NCBI GenBank assembly: GCA_041844735.1
Contig: JBGZBP010000053.1
Coordinates: 1 to 47,447, forward strand
Source: CAJPNN01 sp041844735
GTDB lineage: Bacteria > Bacillota > Clostridia > Peptostreptococcales > Anaerovoracaceae
DNA length: 47,447 nucleotides
Direction of reading: 5' to 3'
The notes under the pieces are model-generated. The model saw only the letters and a list, made by a program, of their open reading frames with translations, did no database searches and was not told the origin of the DNA. A program made the translations under genes and the position numbers. Shown one piece after another: positions 26,926 through 35,062 of this stretch; the first letter of the stretch is position 1; every line of letters begins with the position of its first letter.

Positions 26926-27798
26926 ATGAGATACGAAGGGATGGTTTATAGGCCGCCGAGTGAAGCCTACAGCCTGATAATACAGGTAACTATAGGGTGT
27001 ACACACAACAAATGTACATTTTGCAACATGTTTAAAGAAAAGAAATTTAGAGTCAGAGATGTAAATGAAGTTATGGAAGATTTGCAGATGGCAAGGAATT
27101 ACTATAAACATGTAGGTAAGATTTTTTTGGCGGATGGAGATGCTTTGGCACTTAAAAATGATAAATTGCTGGTAATCTTAAAGAGAATCAAGGAACTTTT
27201 TCCGGAATGTGAAAGAGTGGGAATATACGGGTCTCCGAAAGATGTTTTGAGGAAATCTCAAGAGGAACTGGAAGAGCTTAGAGACGACGGCATAGGTATT
27301 ATATACATAGGTGCAGAATCAGGAAATGAACAGGTGCTGACAGATGTCAAGAAGAATGCGACGAGAGCGGAAATAATCTCAGCAGTCAAGCTTATTGAGA
27401 ATTCCGGGATTAAATCATCAGTAACTTTCATAAACGGACTTGGCGGCAAGAAACTCTGGAGAGAGCATGCCATAGATACTGGAACGATGATAAGTGAGAT
27501 GAGCCCGTCTTATGTGGGACTTCTGACACTGGTAAATGAGCCCGGAACCGAGATGTACGACAATATTCAATCCGGAAAAATGAAGCTGCTTTCCGCCGAG
27601 GAGGTTTTGCAGGAAACGAAACTTATGCTTGAGAATATAGATTTGAAAAAAACATGCGTGTTCAGAAGCAATCATGCATCAAACTATGTGGCATTAAAGG
27701 GAGATTTGCCTAAGGATAAAGATATGCTTATTGCACAGTTGGAATATGCAATCAAATACAAAGACGGTTTGCGAGATGAAAGGTTTAGAATGGTTTAG
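26926..27798 (+). CDS. Radical SAM protein with CX4CX2C motif
   Basis: Uncharacterised radical SAM enzyme, 290 aa. The 4Fe-4S motif reads GCTHNKCTFCNMF, giving C25, C30 and C33 (CX4CX2C), against the usual CX3CX2C. Also seen are IYIGAESGNEQVL and VTFINGLGGK, which fit the radical SAM barrel. The N-terminal RPPSEAYSLIIQVT resembles a family widespread in clostridia (from memory; not searched). No cobalamin-binding domain or SPASM Cys cluster is seen. The start is the ATG at 26926 behind AGGAGA; an ATG at 26899 has no ribosome binding site. Substrate unknown. The TPR gene follows after 12 nt. Confidence 0.85.
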   Translation: MRYEGMVYRPPSEAYSLIIQVTIGCTHNKCTFCNMFKEKKFRVRDVNEVMEDLQMARNYYKHVGKIFLADGDALALKNDKLLVILKRIKELFPECERVGIYGSPKDVLRKSQEELEELRDDGIGIIYIGAESGNEQVLTDVKKNATRAEIISAVKLIENSGIKSSVTFINGLGGKKLWREHAIDTGTMISEMSPSYVGLLTLVNEPGTEMYDNIQSGKMKLLSAEEVLQETKLMLENIDLKKTCVFRSNHASNYVALKGDLPKDKDMLIAQLEYAIKYKDGLRDERFRMV

Positions 27799-27810
27799 TA
27801 GGAGGCTGCT

Positions 27811-28992
27811 ATGGTAAAAAAACTTATTAAGAGATCCGATATTAGAGATGATGTTATTGAGACAAAAAAAAGCGGTGAAAGCATAGAGCCGGCAGAATTG
27901 ACCGGCGGAGCTGCAAAGGTGGATCCTGACAGCCTTTATACTGATAAAAAAGCAAATGCGGTTAAATATCCCGTGGGCAGAGAAGAATATGATATACGTA
28001 TCAGAAAAGACAGGGTTATAAGGTATTTGAAGAGGTATACCGATAACTTCGTATTTGACGAATTTTCCAAAGAATATTTGTCAAAGTCAAAAAAAGATTT
28101 GAGTTTTATGAATGGAGTGCCTGTACCTTTAAGAAAGAGAGATATCGTGGAATTTAAGGGCGGAAGCGGATTGGATTTAAGGCATATTTGTGAGAATATG
28201 GCGTGGGTTATGGGAATTGACCCTAAATTCAAGTATGCGAACGACTACTGTAAGTTCATGGATACGTGTTTCGGATTTAAGGTAGCGGAAGGTCTTTTGA
28301 AAGAAGGTCGAGATGCGGCGGAAGAAGGAGCATATGATGATGCGTGCATACATTTCAGAGCAGCACTATGCCTGAGACCGGATTTTATGGATGCGCTTTA
28401 TAGTTATGCAAGAGTTTGCAGAGCCATGTATACGGAGAGCAATAATGATAAATATGTCAGAGATTTAAAGATGGAAGCCAATGACTTCTTTGAACTTTTG
28501 ACAATTATGTACCCTAAATTTGCTCAACCTTTTTATTTCTTAGGCTATGCCTATATCAACCAGGGGCAATATCTTAAGGCTAAGATGATGTGGGATACTT
28601 TCCTTAAGAAAACTCTGAACGGCAAGCTTAAAAAGGAGATAAAGGAACGTTTGGCACAGATAGCGGATCCTGTTAAGATAGAGGAAGGATATACAGCTGT
28701 TATAGACGGCGATTGGAATAAAGGAATTAAGATACTCTCAGAGTACAAGAAAAGTAAATTCAAAGACTGGTGGCCGCTTTCATATTACCTTGGGGTGGCT
28801 TACCTTAAAACCGGAATGGTACCTGAAGGGTTGAACAACCTTCACCATGTTTTAACACTGAATCCGAGTCATGTGGAGACTATGGATGAACTTGCTGACG
28901 TTTACAAGATGAACGGAGACAAGGAAAACTACGAAAAATATTCAAAGAAAGCCGAACTAATAAGAAAAGGCGGACATGGTGGAGACAAGTAA
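27811..28992 (+). CDS. TPR-repeat protein of unknown function
   Basis: 393 aa, no signal peptide or membrane helix. A charged N-terminal half (about 1-150) without a recognised domain is followed by TPR-like helical repeats (about 155-385), e.g. AYDDACIHFRAALCLRPDFMDA, QPFYFLGYAYINQGQYLKA and LSYYLGVAYLKTGMVPEGL. Probably a protein-interaction scaffold. GGAGG ribosome binding site. It lies between the radical SAM gene and iorAB with gaps of 12 and 17 nt, so is likely co-transcribed; function is not known. Confidence 0.8.
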   Translation: MVKKLIKRSDIRDDVIETKKSGESIEPAELTGGAAKVDPDSLYTDKKANAVKYPVGREEYDIRIRKDRVIRYLKRYTDNFVFDEFSKEYLSKSKKDLSFMNGVPVPLRKRDIVEFKGGSGLDLRHICENMAWVMGIDPKFKYANDYCKFMDTCFGFKVAEGLLKEGRDAAEEGAYDDACIHFRAALCLRPDFMDALYSYARVCRAMYTESNNDKYVRDLKMEANDFFELLTIMYPKFAQPFYFLGYAYINQGQYLKAKMMWDTFLKKTLNGKLKKEIKERLAQIADPVKIEEGYTAVIDGDWNKGIKILSEYKKSKFKDWWPLSYYLGVAYLKTGMVPEGLNNLHHVLTLNPSHVETMDELADVYKMNGDKENYEKYSKKAELIRKGGHGGDK

Positions 28993-29009
28993 ACAAGAGG
29001 TGTGAAAGT

Positions 29010-30848
29010 ATGAAAGAATTAATGACCGGAAATGAGGCTATAGCTAGGGGAGCATACGAAGCCGGGATGGTTTTTGCGTCAGCTTACCCGGGAACCCCCA
29101 GCACGGAAATATTGGAAAACCTTTCAAAGTATAGAGACAGTCTGTACTGTGAATGGGCACCTAATGAAAAGGTGGCGCTGGAAGCAGCGGTGGGAGCATC
29201 TATTGCAGGAGGAAGAGCGTTATGTGCCATGAAGCATGTAGGTTTGAACGTGGCGGCAGACCCGCTTTTTACTTTTGCATATACAGGAGTGACGGGCGGA
29301 TGTGTAATTGTCTCGGCAGATGATCCGGGGATGCACAGTTCGCAAAATGAGCAAGATAACAGAAACTATGCCAAGGCGGCAAGGGTATTGATGCTGGAAC
29401 CGTCGGACAGCCAGGAAGCAAAGGATATGACGATAAAGGCTTTTGAACTCAGTGAAAGGTTCAACACGCCCGTGCTTTTGAGAGTGACTACCAGAGTGTG
29501 TCACAGTAAGGGGCTGGTGGAGCTTGGAGAGAGAAAGACAGATGTTATTTTCGACTACGAAAAAAACATAAAAAAATACGTGGCGACACCCGCCAACGCA
29601 AAAGTACATAGAGTAGAACTTGAGAAGAGGCTTGCAGCTATGCAGGAATACTCTTCTTTTGAAAGTGAGCTGAATTTTGTAGAAAAAAATCAGGACAAAA
29701 GTACAGGCGAAGAAGTGAATGCGGAAAAACAGCTTGGCGGCACAAAAAGCGAAACGGGCGTTATAAGTTCGGGTATTGCATATCAGTATGCAAGGGAAGT
29801 ATTTGAAGACAAGGGAGATGTGGCATTTCTGAAGCTGGGAATGACATATCCGCTACCGGAAGAAAAAATCAGGAAATTTGCGGATAGCGTGAAAAAACTG
29901 TACATATTGGAAGAATGTGATCCTTATATTGAAGAAAAGGTAAAAGAACTGGGGATAGAATGTATTGGAAAGAGCATTATTCCGTCGTATGATGAATTGA
30001 ATGCGGACATTGTTAGAAAAGTACTGTTTGACGAGAATAGTGAATCACCTGAGTCGAAGCTTGCAGCGGTAGGAAGACCGCCGGTAATGTGTGCGGGATG
30101 TCCACACAGGGGATTTTTTTACGGGCTTTCAAAGAAGAAGAATGTCATGGTAACAGGAGATATAGGGTGCTACACACTTGCATCGTCCGCACCGCTCAAT
30201 GCCTTGGATACTACAATATGCATGGGTGCCGGACTCAGTGCGGGACATGGTGCCGCAAAAGTATTTGAGAAGAGTTCAAGTGGCAAAAGAGTTGTAGGAG
30301 TGCTTGGAGATTCGACATTTTTCCATTCAGGAGTGACAAGCCTCATGGATGTTGTCTATAACGGCGGCAACAGCATTTCAGTAATACTTGATAACAGAAT
30401 TACAGCAATGACAGGTCAGCAGGAGAACCCCGGCACAGGATATACTCTTATGGGCAGAGAGGCGGTTGAAGCGGACATACCTATGCTATGTGAAGCCATA
30501 GGCGTGAAGAAAGACAACATTTACGTGATTGACCCGCTTGATTTGAAACAGGTGGATGATGCATTGGAGGCGTGTTTCGCCAAGGATGAGCCTACGGTAA
30601 TAATCACCAGATGGCCTTGCGTATTGAAAAAATTCTCTGCACAGGATAAATCCGAATTCGATTTATCAGGCAAAATATGCCGGATTGATCAGGAAAAGTG
30701 CAGAAATTGTAAAATGTGTGTTAAGACCGGATGCCCGGCAATTTATAATACTAAAGATAAGGTTGAGATTAATGCAGAGTCATGCAACGGTTGTACTGTG
30801 TGCAAACAGGTGTGTCCGTTTGATGCGATAGAATTGGAGGTGCTTTAA
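29010..30848 (+). CDS. iorA: Indolepyruvate:ferredoxin oxidoreductase, alpha subunit
   Basis: TPP-dependent oxidoreductase subunit, 612 aa, that oxidatively decarboxylates aryl-pyruvates (from Trp, Phe, Tyr) to acyl-CoA and reduces ferredoxin, in anaerobic amino-acid catabolism. In order: pyrimidine-binding domain (GNEAIARGAYEAG, SAYPGTPSTE), a middle domain, a TPP-binding domain (CAGCPHRGFFYGL at about 361, GDIGCYTL, GDSTFFHSG), and two C-terminal 4Fe-4S motifs, CRNCKMCVKTGCP (about 564) and CNGCTVCKQVCP (about 592). The stop overlaps iorB by 1 nt. Confidence 0.95.
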   Translation: MKELMTGNEAIARGAYEAGMVFASAYPGTPSTEILENLSKYRDSLYCEWAPNEKVALEAAVGASIAGGRALCAMKHVGLNVAADPLFTFAYTGVTGGCVIVSADDPGMHSSQNEQDNRNYAKAARVLMLEPSDSQEAKDMTIKAFELSERFNTPVLLRVTTRVCHSKGLVELGERKTDVIFDYEKNIKKYVATPANAKVHRVELEKRLAAMQEYSSFESELNFVEKNQDKSTGEEVNAEKQLGGTKSETGVISSGIAYQYAREVFEDKGDVAFLKLGMTYPLPEEKIRKFADSVKKLYILEECDPYIEEKVKELGIECIGKSIIPSYDELNADIVRKVLFDENSESPESKLAAVGRPPVMCAGCPHRGFFYGLSKKKNVMVTGDIGCYTLASSAPLNALDTTICMGAGLSAGHGAAKVFEKSSSGKRVVGVLGDSTFFHSGVTSLMDVVYNGGNSISVILDNRITAMTGQQENPGTGYTLMGREAVEADIPMLCEAIGVKKDNIYVIDPLDLKQVDDALEACFAKDEPTVIITRWPCVLKKFSAQDKSEFDLSGKICRIDQEKCRNCKMCVKTGCPAIYNTKDKVEINAESCNGCTVCKQVCPFDAIELEVL

Positions 30849-31420
30849 TGTCCGAGGTTAAAAACATTTTACTTGTCGGAGTAGGAGGACAGGGAACGAT
30901 TCTTGCCAGCTCAATATTATCAAACGGATTGATTGCATGCGGATATGATGTAAAGATGTCGGAAATTCACGGCATGAGCCAGAGAGGCGGCAATGTAAGT
31001 ACACAGATAAGATACGGTGAGAAGGTATATTCGCCCATAATAGGCAAAGGAGAGGCGGATGTCATAGTGGCATTTGAAAAGATGGAGGCACTTAGGTGGC
31101 TTGGACATCTTAAGAAAAACGGTACCATGGTAATAAATGATTTTGAGATACCTTCCGTTCCGATTCTTATGGGGACGGCGGAATATCCTCAAGGTATACT
31201 GGATGAACTTGCAAACAATGTCAAAGTGAGATTTTTCAAGGCGGGAGATATAGCGGCGAAGCTCGGAAATCCGAAGACGATGAACATAGTGCTTCTGGGG
31301 GCCCTGGTAAATGCAATGAACCTGACTGAAATTGACTGGCACGAAATTATCAGGGGAAGCGTAAAAAAAGGCTTTGAGGATTTAAACATAAAGGCGTTTG
31401 AAGCAGGACTGAATATGTAA
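30848..31420 (+). CDS. iorB: Indolepyruvate:ferredoxin oxidoreductase, beta subunit
   Basis: Gamma-type catalytic-domain subunit of the IOR complex, 190 aa, in the usual size range. The N-terminal LLVGVGGQGTILASSIL and EIHGMSQRGGNVSTQIRYG are family hallmarks. It partners IorA in a cytosolic heteromer. TAATG overlap with iorA implies coupled translation. No terminator is visible between its stop and the rpmG promoter starting 9 nt later. Confidence 0.95.
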   Translation: MSEVKNILLVGVGGQGTILASSILSNGLIACGYDVKMSEIHGMSQRGGNVSTQIRYGEKVYSPIIGKGEADVIVAFEKMEALRWLGHLKKNGTMVINDFEIPSVPILMGTAEYPQGILDELANNVKVRFFKAGDIAAKLGNPKTMNIVLLGALVNAMNLTEIDWHEIIRGSVKKGFEDLNIKAFEAGLNM

Positions 31421-31429
31421 TGATTTTTC

Positions 31430-31458
31430 TTGACATCACATAGTGTTCATGGTATCCT
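31430..31458 (+). promoter_or_regulatory. Promoter of the rpmG-secE-nusG operon
   Basis: Consensus -35 TTGACA (31430-31435), 17-bp spacer, extended -10 TGGTATCCT (31450-31458). The expected start near 31465 gives a leader of about 110 nt, in which an AAATCC-ATA-GGATTT stem-loop (31534-31548) is the only clear structure. tRNA genes often sit here in Bacillota but none is present. Confidence 0.75.
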
Positions 31459-31576
31459 TATTGGGTAACTTTATGTTTAAACGAGGCATAGGGCTTTTTA
31501 AGTTGCTTGTACTGGTGAGCATAAATAGCGAAAAAATCCATAGGATTTACAATAAAAAATACAACGGAGGGAAGCT

Positions 31577-31726
31577 ATGAGAGTGAAAGTAACATTAGCT
31601 TGTCAGGAGTGCAAGCAGAGAAACTATAACACTACAAAGAATAAGAAGAATGATCCGGATCGTATAGAGCTTGAGAAGTATTGCAAGTTCTGTAAGAAAC
31701 ACACACTTCACAAAGAAACAAAATAA
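31577..31726 (+). CDS. rpmG: 50S ribosomal protein L33
   Basis: 49 aa, MRVKVTLACQECKQRNY... ending HKETK. Two CxxC pairs (C9/C12 and C36/C39) make this the zinc-binding form of L33. Starts at an ATG with GGAGG eight nt upstream, stop TAA at 31724-31726. The rpmG-secE-nusG order is standard in Bacillota, which supports the call for this short gene. Confidence 0.96.
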   Translation: MRVKVTLACQECKQRNYNTTKNKKNDPDRIELEKYCKFCKKHTLHKETK

Positions 31727-31737
31727 GAGGTGCGATT

Positions 31738-31986
31738 ATGGCAAAGGACAGAAAAACACAGATAGCGGCTGCAGCTGCCAATGACAGTAAAAAAAGAGGA
31801 AGCGTAAAGGACTACTTTAAGGGAGTAAGGCTTGAAGTGAAAAAGGTTGTGTGGCCGACTAAAGAAGAATTAATAGCTTATACAGGAGCGACCCTTGTAG
31901 CATGTGCAGCTTTCGGTTTGGGCGTGTGGGCGGTTGATACCGGATTTTTAGCTTGCTTAAGAAGAGTTCTTGATATAACTATGTAA
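31738..31986 (+). CDS. secE: Preprotein translocase subunit SecE
   Basis: 82 aa. An amphipathic cytosolic helix with VRLEVKKVVWPTKEEL (the conserved SecE motif) precedes one membrane helix (about 46-67). Part of the SecYEG channel. An Ala/Lys-rich N-terminal extension of about 25 residues precedes the core. A GAGGTG ribosome binding site overlaps the region after the rpmG stop. Confidence 0.95.
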   Translation: MAKDRKTQIAAAAANDSKKRGSVKDYFKGVRLEVKKVVWPTKEELIAYTGATLVACAAFGLGVWAVDTGFLACLRRVLDITM

Positions 31987-31998
31987 AGGTTTACAGAT

Positions 31999-32550
31999 AT
32001 GGAAAATTTGGAAAAAGACAACACTATAAAATCCAGCGGTGAAGCCAGATGGTACGTGGTTCATACTTATTCCGGACATGAGAACAAGGTAAAAGTAAAT
32101 ATCGAGAAGCTCGTGGAAAACAGAGGAATGCAGGATTTGGTACTGGAGATTGTAGTACCTACAGAGTCCGTAGTGGAATTCAAAGATAATAAGAAAAAGG
32201 TCAAAACAAAGAAGATGTTTCCCGGCTATGTTATTATCAAGATGGTTGTTACCAATGAATCATGGTATCTTGTCAGAAACACTCAGGGCGTAACAGGGTT
32301 TGTCGGACACGGAACGGATCCTATACCTCTTACCGATGACGAGGTGAGACGTATGGGCATAGAGAAGGTGTATATTGACTTGGATATAAAAGTCGGAGAA
32401 CACATAAAGGTAGTGGCAGGGCCTTTTGCGGGCTTATTCGGCATAGTGGAAGATGTCAGTCCGGAAAAGCAGATTGTTACAGCCAAGATTGAAATGTTCG
32501 GAAGAGAAACTCCTGTAGACTTGGAGTACGGACAGATTGACAAAATTTAA
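31999..32550 (+). CDS. nusG: Transcription termination/antitermination factor NusG
   Basis: 183 aa. An NGN domain (WYVVHTYSGHENKVK ... MFPGYVIIKM) binds RNA polymerase; a C-terminal KOW domain (GEHIKVVAGPFAGLFGIVED, from about 132) binds partners such as NusE or Rho. Affects pausing and elongation. Ribosome binding site AAAGG. Follows secE after 12 nt, as expected. Confidence 0.97.
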   Translation: MENLEKDNTIKSSGEARWYVVHTYSGHENKVKVNIEKLVENRGMQDLVLEIVVPTESVVEFKDNKKKVKTKKMFPGYVIIKMVVTNESWYLVRNTQGVTGFVGHGTDPIPLTDDEVRRMGIEKVYIDLDIKVGEHIKVVAGPFAGLFGIVEDVSPEKQIVTAKIEMFGRETPVDLEYGQIDKI

Positions 32551-32551
32551 T

Positions 32552-32578
32552 TTGACTATTACTTAATAAATATATAGT
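32552..32578 (+). promoter_or_regulatory. Possible promoter and hairpin before rplK
   Basis: TTGACT (32552-32557) and TATAGT (32573-32578) lie only 15 bp apart, so this promoter is doubtful. An inverted repeat ATTACT-(12 nt)-AGTAAT (32558-32581) occupies the same place, and a TCCTC...GAGGA pair (32587-32609) lies near the rplK ribosome binding site AAAGGAG. The 74-bp gap holds no gene. Confidence 0.3.
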
Positions 32579-32624
32579 AATTAGTATCCTCTTTAATTTA
32601 TTTTGAGGAAGAAAGGAGAATACG

Positions 32625-33050
32625 ATGGCAAAAAAAGTTGAAGGCTTAATCAAACTTCAGATTCCGGCAGGCGGAGCGACTCCTGCACCACCGGTAGGTC
32701 CGGCACTTGGTCAGAAGGGTGTTAACATAATGGATTTTTGCAAGCAGTTCAATGCAAAGACTCAGGATCAGCCGGGAATGATAATACCGGTAGTTATCAC
32801 AGTGTATTCTGACAGATCGTTTACATTTATCACGAAAACACCACCTGCGGCAGTACTGCTAAAAAAGGCTGCAAATCTGAAAGCGGCGTCAGGTGAACCT
32901 AACAAAACAAAGGTTGCTACATTAAAAGAAGCACAGGTTCGTGAAATTGCCGAACTTAAGATGAAGGATCTTAATGCTGCGAATCTTGATACAGCAACAT
33001 CAATGATCAAGGGTACAGCAAGAAGTATGGGAATCGTTGTTGAAGACTAG
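32625..33050 (+). CDS. rplK: 50S ribosomal protein L11
   Basis: 141 aa, standard length. The Pro-rich N-terminal KLQIPAGGATPAPPVGPALGQKGVNIMDFCKQFN and C-terminal RNA-binding domain ending GTARSMGIVVED are diagnostic. It binds the GTPase centre of 23S rRNA with L10-L7/L12. AAAGGAG ribosome binding site. Confidence 0.98.
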   Translation: MAKKVEGLIKLQIPAGGATPAPPVGPALGQKGVNIMDFCKQFNAKTQDQPGMIIPVVITVYSDRSFTFITKTPPAAVLLKKAANLKAASGEPNKTKVATLKEAQVREIAELKMKDLNAANLDTATSMIKGTARSMGIVVED

Positions 33051-33095
33051 TAAAGTGGGAGGCAATTGCCGATAGTACCACAAGGAGGTAATGAT

Positions 33096-33794
33096 ATGCC
33101 GAAAAAGGGCAAGAAATATCTGGAGGCTGCGAAGCTTGTAGATAAAACAGAACTTTATGATGTGAGTGAAGCGGTAGATTTGGTTGTTAAGACCGCTACA
33201 GCTAAGTTTGATGAAACAGTAGAAGTACATATAAAGCTTGGAGTTGACGGAAGACATGCCGATCAGCAGGTAAGAGGAGCTATAGTACTTCCGAACGGAA
33301 CAGGTAAAACCAACAGAGTATTGGTATTTGCGAAGGGGCCTAAGGCTCAGGAAGCAGAAGCTGCGGGAGCGGACTATGTGGGAGCTGAAGAATTGGCACA
33401 GAAAATCCAGACAGAGAACTGGTTCGATTTTGACGTAATAGTGGCTACACCGGATATGATGGGTGTTGTCGGAAGATTGGGTAAAGTGCTTGGACCTAAA
33501 GGTTTGATGCCGAACCCGAAATCAGGAACTGTTACTATGGATCTTGAGAAAGCTTTACAGGAGATTAAAGCAGGTAAGGTGGAATACAGACTTGATAAGA
33601 CTAATATTATTCACACACCTTTCGGTAAAGCATCTTTTGGTAAAGAAAAACTGGAAGAAAACTTAAACGCATTGTTGGAGGCCGTTGTTAAAGCGAAGCC
33701 GGCAAGTGCTAAGGGTCAGTATTTGAGAAGCATTACGCTTGCATCAACTATGGGACCGGGAGTTAAAATCAACCCTATGAAAGTTGTATTTTAA
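33096..33794 (+). CDS. rplA: 50S ribosomal protein L1
   Basis: 232 aa with the L1 signature GKVLGPKGLMPNPKSGTV and GKASFGKEKLEENL. Binds the mobile stalk of 23S rRNA, and in many bacteria represses its own L11-L1 mRNA. The ATG at 33096 is right: AGGAGG precedes it, and L1 normally begins MPKKGKKY. A TTG at 33066 upstream of the ribosome binding site is not the start. Confidence 0.97.
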   Translation: MPKKGKKYLEAAKLVDKTELYDVSEAVDLVVKTATAKFDETVEVHIKLGVDGRHADQQVRGAIVLPNGTGKTNRVLVFAKGPKAQEAEAAGADYVGAEELAQKIQTENWFDFDVIVATPDMMGVVGRLGKVLGPKGLMPNPKSGTVTMDLEKALQEIKAGKVEYRLDKTNIIHTPFGKASFGKEKLEENLNALLEAVVKAKPASAKGQYLRSITLASTMGPGVKINPMKVVF

Positions 33795-33823
33795 TTATAA
33801 GTTTTTAATTAAATAGAAAATAA

Positions 33824-33922
33824 CACCGTAGATAGCAGGTGCTTTTAGCTTAATTTCCTGCCGAGGTAGCGATAAATATGATTTGTTGACCTACTCGTTT
33901 GCGGATGAGAAGGTCTTTTTTT
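33824..33922 (+). ncRNA. Ribosomal protein L10 leader with attenuator
   Basis: The 148-nt gap before rplJ contains the L10 leader consensus: ACCGTAGATAGCAGGTGC then CTTAATTTCCTGCCGAGGT, in which AGCAGG pairs with CCTGCC-side bases. It is followed by a terminator-like hairpin (33888-33922). In B. subtilis, excess L10(L12)4 binds such leaders and raises termination before rplJ. AAAGGAG follows at 33931. Confidence 0.88.
33888..33922 (+). terminator. L10-leader attenuator hairpin
   Basis: GACCT-A-CTC-(10-nt loop)-GAG-A-AGGTC then seven T: an intrinsic terminator ahead of rplJ. The T-run and right arm can instead form GGTCTT-(5 T)-AAGACC (33912-33928), which uses the same GGTC and so excludes the terminator. 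Confidence 0.8.
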
Positions 33923-33942
33923 AAGACCGGAAAGGAGTAAAG

Positions 33943-34449
33943 ATGTCAGTAGAACATTTAAAAGCGAAACAGGCTGTAATCGATGAGATTAAAGAAAAAC
34001 TTGACAGAGCACAGTCTTGCGTGGTAATTGATTATATGGGAATTACTGTGGAAGAGGCTGATGCTATGAGAAGAAAGCTTCGTGAAGCGGATGTCGATTA
34101 CACAGTTTACAAGAACACTTTGATTAAAAGAGCGATTGACGGCACAAAATATGCTGATTTGGCACAGGTACTTGAGGGACCGAGTGCGGTTGCAATCAGT
34201 TATGATGATGCAGTAGCTCCTGCAAGAGTTATTAACGGAATCATCAAAGATTTGAAGAAGATGGAGTTTAAGGCGGGAGTTATTGAAGGTGAGTATTACG
34301 ACGCGAAGGGCGTTGTTTCAATCGCAAGCTTACCGTCAAGAGACGAACTTATTGCGAAGTTTATGGGCAGCATTCAGTCACCGTTGTCAGCGGCTGTACG
34401 TACTATTCAGGCAGTGGCGGACAAGAAGGCTCAGGAGTCAGCTGAATAA
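33943..34449 (+). CDS. rplJ: 50S ribosomal protein L10
   Basis: 168 aa. Starts MSVEHLKAKQAVIDEIKEKL, includes KNTLIKRAID and LEGPSAVAISY typical of L10, and has a C-terminal helix that anchors L7/L12 dimers. Expression is likely set by the attenuating leader just upstream. AAAGGAG lies six nt before the ATG. Confidence 0.97.
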   Translation: MSVEHLKAKQAVIDEIKEKLDRAQSCVVIDYMGITVEEADAMRRKLREADVDYTVYKNTLIKRAIDGTKYADLAQVLEGPSAVAISYDDAVAPARVINGIIKDLKKMEFKAGVIEGEYYDAKGVVSIASLPSRDELIAKFMGSIQSPLSAAVRTIQAVADKKAQESAE

Positions 34450-34507
34450 TTAAAAAGTTTTTTAAAGCAAAATATTAAATAAAACTACATATGAAAGGAA
34501 GAAAAAA

Positions 34508-34876
34508 ATGAATATCGAACAGATTATTGAAGCAATAAAAGGTATGACAGTTTTAGAACTGAATGATTTAGTAAAAGCATGTGAAGAAGAATTCGGAGTA
34601 TCAGCAGCAGCTCCTGTAGCAGTAGCGGCAGCAGGCGGTGCTGCAGCAGCAGGTGGAGAAGAGCAGAGCGAATTTACAGTAGTTCTTGCAAATGCAGGAG
34701 CAGAAAAGATTAAGGTAATCAAGGTTGTAAGAGAACTTACAGGTCTTGGTTTGAAGGAAGCTAAGGAATTAGTAGACGGAGCACCTTCAACTATTAAAGA
34801 GGGCGTAGAAAAAGCGGAAGCTGAAACTATGAAAAAGCAGCTTGAGGAAGTTGGAGCAGCTGTAGAATTAAAATAG
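34508..34876 (+). CDS. rplL: 50S ribosomal protein L7/L12
   Basis: 122 aa. An N-terminal dimerisation domain, an Ala/Gly-rich hinge (AAAPVAVAAAGGAAAAGG) and a C-terminal factor-binding domain (KIKVIKVVRELTGLGLKEAKELVDGAP). Multicopy stalk protein that recruits EF-G and EF-Tu. AAAGGAAG ribosome binding site. Followed by a strong terminator. Confidence 0.98.
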   Translation: MNIEQIIEAIKGMTVLELNDLVKACEEEFGVSAAAPVAVAAAGGAAAAGGEEQSEFTVVLANAGAEKIKVIKVVRELTGLGLKEAKELVDGAPSTIKEGVEKAEAETMKKQLEEVGAAVELK

Positions 34877-34922
34877 TTGCACAGCTTATATAAGTGAGAC
34901 TTTAATATTTAATTTTAACAAC

Positions 34923-34956
34923 AAATATCCGGAACATACTTTGCTCCGGATATTTT
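34923..34956 (+). terminator. Intrinsic terminator after rplL
   Basis: A perfect 11-bp stem AAATATCCGGA / TCCGGATATTT with an 11-nt loop, ending TTTT. It separates the rplJL unit from rpoBC. The gap 34877-35062 also holds the rpoB promoter and a 9-bp inverted repeat, and no gene. Confidence 0.9.
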
Positions 34957-34959
34957 GTG

Positions 34960-34996
34960 TTAGCAATAGATAAATTTTGAGTTGACTTATTGCTAA
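34960..34996. repeat. 9-bp inverted repeat around the rpoB -35
   Basis: TTAGCAATA (34960-34968) and TATTGCTAA (34988-34996) are perfect inverted copies separated by 19 bp. The -35 (34982-34987) lies between them and the right arm fills the first half of the -35/-10 spacer. It does not form the upstream terminator, so is a candidate operator. Confidence 0.6.
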
Positions 34997-35010
34997 GGGG
35001 GTGATATTAT
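34982..35010 (+). promoter_or_regulatory. Promoter of rpoB-rpoC
   Basis: -35 TTGACT (34982-34987), 17-bp spacer, extended -10 TGATATTAT (35002-35010). Start near 35017, giving a leader of about 46 nt with AAGGAG at 35047-35052. Confidence 0.82.
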
Positions 35011-35062
35011 ATTATATTGCCACGCAAAGTATATTGTTTTCGATGCAAGGAGTGATAATATT

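Noticed and set aside
31421..31576. tRNA genes ahead of the rpmG-secE-nusG operon
   Set aside because: No cloverleaf, no TTCRANYC-like T-loop and no CCA-like end could be read in this gap.
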